Below, piece after piece: positions 61,757 to 64,000 of a DNA stretch of 64,000 nt. The stretch's first letter is position 1; every line of letters begins with the position of its first letter. The position numbers and the translations under genes are program-made. The notes under the pieces were generated by a model that was not told where the DNA came from, ran no database searches, and saw nothing but the letters and a program-made list of their open reading frames with translations. The stretch comes from a virus. The stretch covers positions 1-64,000 of the IMG/VR virus record IMGVR_UViG_3300027668_000012; one strand, 5' to 3'.

Positions 61757-62410
61757 ATGAGCGTTACGGATTACACTGTATCACCAATAACTATACAAGA
61801 AGCTACACCATTTGTTGTTGATTGGCATTACTCCAAGAACACAAATGGCTTGGCTACTCGTTTCTGTTTCGGTCTTTTTGATAAGGCTGAAATGATTGGT
61901 GTTATGATATATGGGTATCTAGGCATGGCAAGTGTTTGGAAGAAGTATGGGGAAGTTGAAACAGACGTTGTTGAACTAAGACGATTGTGCTGTATTGATG
62001 ATACTCCGAAGAATACCGAAAGTTACTTCATATCTCAGACAATCAATTGGTTGAGACAGAACACAGACTGTAAAGTTGTTGTCAGTTATGCTGACAGTAT
62101 GCAAGGTCATGTAGGCACTATATACTATGCATCAAACTTTTACTATTTGGGTATGACTGCAAAGGGTAGATCGATAAAGATTAAAGGTAATGATCGTCTG
62201 TATCACGAAAAGACAATACGGACGTACTACACACCTAAGAATGGCGAGAGGCGTCTTAAACCATACGCACAAAAAATTAAGGAACAGCTAGAGAACGGCG
62301 AAGCAGAGTACGTTCATAGTAAAGGCAAACACATATTCGTATATCCTCTCAATAAGAAGGAAAGACGGAAGTACAAAATGAAAGCAACGAGTATCAAATA
62401 TATTATATAG
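61757..62410 (+). CDS. Mom-like DNA modification protein (GNAT-related)
   Basis: 217 residues. The central region VVELRRLCCIDDTPKNTESY (71-90), VVSYADSMQGHVGTIYYASN (108-127) and FYYLG matches the phage Mom-like family. Mu Mom modifies adenine to N6-carbamoylmethyladenine and hides DNA from restriction. The N-terminal HYSKNTNG motif (24-31) fits too. The last ~60 residues are Lys-rich (KKERRKYKMKATS) and probably bind DNA. It lies directly before the polymerase gene. The modification made here is not predictable. Confidence 0.72.
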   Translation: MSVTDYTVSPITIQEATPFVVDWHYSKNTNGLATRFCFGLFDKAEMIGVMIYGYLGMASVWKKYGEVETDVVELRRLCCIDDTPKNTESYFISQTINWLRQNTDCKVVVSYADSMQGHVGTIYYASNFYYLGMTAKGRSIKIKGNDRLYHEKTIRTYYTPKNGERRLKPYAQKIKEQLENGEAEYVHSKGKHIFVYPLNKKERRKYKMKATSIKYII

Positions 62411-62411
62411 C

Positions 62412-62440
62412 TTTACAAGTATACTAAATTATGATACAAT
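62412..62440 (+). promoter_or_regulatory. sigma70-type promoter for gp43 (TTTACA-17-TACAAT)
   Basis: TTTACA (62412-62417), 17 bp, TACAAT (62435-62440), 24 bases before the TTG start of the polymerase. Confidence 0.7.
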
Positions 62441-62464
62441 GCTTACAAATAAGGAGTTTGCGTT

Positions 62465-64000
62465 TTGAGTTTTTACACATCAGTTGAGATTATTGGTAAT
62501 CGTATTGCCTATAGAGGTTACAATGATTTAGGACGTCCTATATCAAACAAGTACAGTTATGAACCGACATTGTTTTTTCCATCTGCCGAAGACACTGGTT
62601 GGAAATCTATGTATGGTGATGATGTTAAACCTAGAACGTTTGGCTCTCCCAATGCAATGCGAGACTTTATTAAAGAACAATCAGAAGTGGCAAATCCTAC
62701 ATATCATGGTATGGACAGAGTTGTTATGCAATTCATTCAAGACAAGTTCCCTGGTGAAGTAAACTTTAAGAAGTCGCATATGAACATTGTCAACTTTGAC
62801 ATTGAGGTACATTCTGAAGATGGGTTTCCTGAGCCAGAAGACGCTCTACATCCTGTCACGGCTATTTGTTGTAAGTCTTCTCGTAATAGCATCTATCATG
62901 TTTGGGGTTGTGGCGAGTACGATTATAATAAATCTCCGCACAAGAATCTTCTTATACAATACCATAGGTGTAATGACGAAATTGATTTACTTACTAAGTG
63001 GATTACATGGTGGAAAGCAGACTATCCTGATGTTATCACAGGTTGGAATATCCGCTTCTTTGATGTGCCTTATCTAGTCAATCGTATTGAGCGACTTGCC
63101 TTAGAACACGATATGGATATTTCTTCAAAGAGTATGTCTCCTTGGAATGATGTGCGTCAAAAGACTGTACGTCTTAAATTCAAAGAGATGAAATCTTATC
63201 AACTCATGGGTATCAATCAATTAGATTACCTAGACTTGTTTCAAAAGTTTGGATACAGTTTCGGACCTCAGGCGTCGTATCGCCTAGATCATATTGCCCA
63301 CGTTGTGGTAGGTGAAAAGAAGTTGTCTTATGAAGAGTTCGGTAGCCTTCGCAACTTATACAAAGAAAACCACCAACTTTACATAGACTATAATGTAAAA
63401 GACGTAGAGCTTATTGAGCGTATAGACGATAAGATTGACTTGATGGGATTAGCCTTGACTATGGGCTATAAGGCTGGATGTAATTTGTCTGAAGTTTTCG
63501 GTACGACTGCAATATGGGATAGTATTGTCTATAGAGCATTACATGATCAAAACATTGTTGTCCCACGTGCAAAATCACATAAAGTCCTTTCGTCTATCGA
63601 TAGTACATTTCCTGGTGGCTACGTCAAAGATGTCACCCCTGGCATGTATGATTGGGTTGTGAGCTTTGACCTTGCGTCTCTATATCCTAACATAATTGCA
63701 CAATGGAATATGTCACCAGAAACGTTGACCATAGATCCTGATAGTAATCATTCTATGGCTGCGACAGGTCAGCGTTTTGACAATAGTAAGAAAGGTTTTA
63801 TGCCTTCTCTTATTGAAGAATACTATGATGATCGTAAGCGTTCTAAGACACGTATGCTTGAAGCGCAGTCAGAGTACCAAATAACACCTACCAAAGAACT
63901 TGAGCGTGAGATTGCTACTTTGACTAATCGTCAAATGGCTATTAAAATTCTTATGAATAGTCTATATGGTGCGATGGGTAATAAGTATTATCGTTACTTT
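62465..64000 (+). CDS. 43: DNA polymerase gp43 (family B), 3' part outside window
   Basis: 512 codons visible of a protein expected near 850-900. Exonuclease motif I is FDIEVHSEDG (D112, E114); exonuclease motif II region DVITGWNIRFFDVPYLVNR; the polymerase motif DLASLYPNII starts at D402. Window ends in KILMNSLYGAMGNKYYR, the fingers motif. Start is a TTG with AAGGAG eight bases upstream; no ATG fits the family N-terminus (SFYTSVEIIGNRIAYRG). RegA control of this start is plausible, as in T4. Confidence 0.95.
   Translation, partial: MSFYTSVEIIGNRIAYRGYNDLGRPISNKYSYEPTLFFPSAEDTGWKSMYGDDVKPRTFGSPNAMRDFIKEQSEVANPTYHGMDRVVMQFIQDKFPGEVNFKKSHMNIVNFDIEVHSEDGFPEPEDALHPVTAICCKSSRNSIYHVWGCGEYDYNKSPHKNLLIQYHRCNDEIDLLTKWITWWKADYPDVITGWNIRFFDVPYLVNRIERLALEHDMDISSKSMSPWNDVRQKTVRLKFKEMKSYQLMGINQLDYLDLFQKFGYSFGPQASYRLDHIAHVVVGEKKLSYEEFGSLRNLYKENHQLYIDYNVKDVELIERIDDKIDLMGLALTMGYKAGCNLSEVFGTTAIWDSIVYRALHDQNIVVPRAKSHKVLSSIDSTFPGGYVKDVTPGMYDWVVSFDLASLYPNIIAQWNMSPETLTIDPDSNHSMAATGQRFDNSKKGFMPSLIEEYYDDRKRSKTRMLEAQSEYQITPTKELEREIATLTNRQMAIKILMNSLYGAMGNKYYRYF

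Noticed and set aside
1-64000. Integrase, attachment sites or insertion sequences
   Set aside because: No recombinase or transposase motifs and no flanking direct repeats seen; the gene set is that of a lytic T4-type phage.

Overview
The window is part of the genome of a large lytic T4-type myovirus (Straboviridae-like, of the marine 'exo-T-even' kind). The evidence is a near-complete T4 core gene set in the order known from cyanophages and pelagiphages, T4-style late promoters (TATAAATA) in front of structural operons, the late sigma factor gp55, and the clamp/clamp-loader/RegA/polymerase replication block. The DNA is AT-rich and genes are tightly packed with ATGA or TAATG overlaps. No photosynthesis genes are seen. 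Near-consensus sigma70 promoters (TTGACA or TTTACA, usually 17 bp, TAnnnT) and a DUF1127 gene suggest a proteobacterial host, but the host cannot be fixed from this window.

Layout. 0-1.3 kb (minus): early accessory genes, namely a DNA methyltransferase cut by the window edge, a MazG-like pyrophosphohydrolase and two small unknowns, with host-type promoters; a tRNA-like element follows. 1.4-6.0 kb (minus, late): tape measure, a gp26-type chaperone gene with a probable -1 frameshift extension, gp54-like, gp2-like and gp4. A divergent pair of late promoters at 6.0 kb switches to the plus strand. 6.1-16.9 kb: baseplate hub and wedge (gp48, gp53, gp27, a gp5 function spread over three genes with two cell-wall hydrolase domains, gp25, gp6). 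17-36 kb: outer baseplate and fibre genes (gp8, a DUF4815-like protein, repeat-rich fibres), interrupted at 27-29.8 kb by three glycosyltransferases and a 2OG-Fe(II) oxygenase-like gene. 36.3-49.3 kb: neck, packaging, tail and head (gp13, 14, 15, 16, 17, 18, 19, 20, 67-like, 21, 22, 23), with a QueC-like PP-loop gene between gp17 and gp18. 49.3-50.3 kb: a small minus-strand early island of four unknown genes, separated from gp23 by back-to-back terminators. 50.4-64 kb: gp3-like, UvsY, UvsW, gp55, gp47, gp46, gp45, gp44, gp62, RegA, a JmjC/cupin-like gene, Hsp20, two small genes including DUF1127, a Mom-like DNA-modification gene, and the first 512 codons of DNA polymerase gp43.

How the parts work together. 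Early and replication genes carry host-type sigma70 promoters. gp55 together with clamp gp45 then switches host RNA polymerase to TATAAATA promoters that drive the structural operons. UvsY/UvsW/gp46/gp47 form the recombination-dependent replication set. gp16/gp17 package DNA through portal gp20 into the gp23 capsid matured by protease gp21.

The points most worth a second look are: a -1 slip site joining gp26 to a 61-codon extension just before the tape measure; two copies of a consensus sigma70 promoter with conserved flanks that point antisense into late genes beside gp25 and gp55; the glycosyltransferase/oxygenase island among fibre genes; and three separate hints of DNA modification (methyltransferase, QueC-like, Mom-like).
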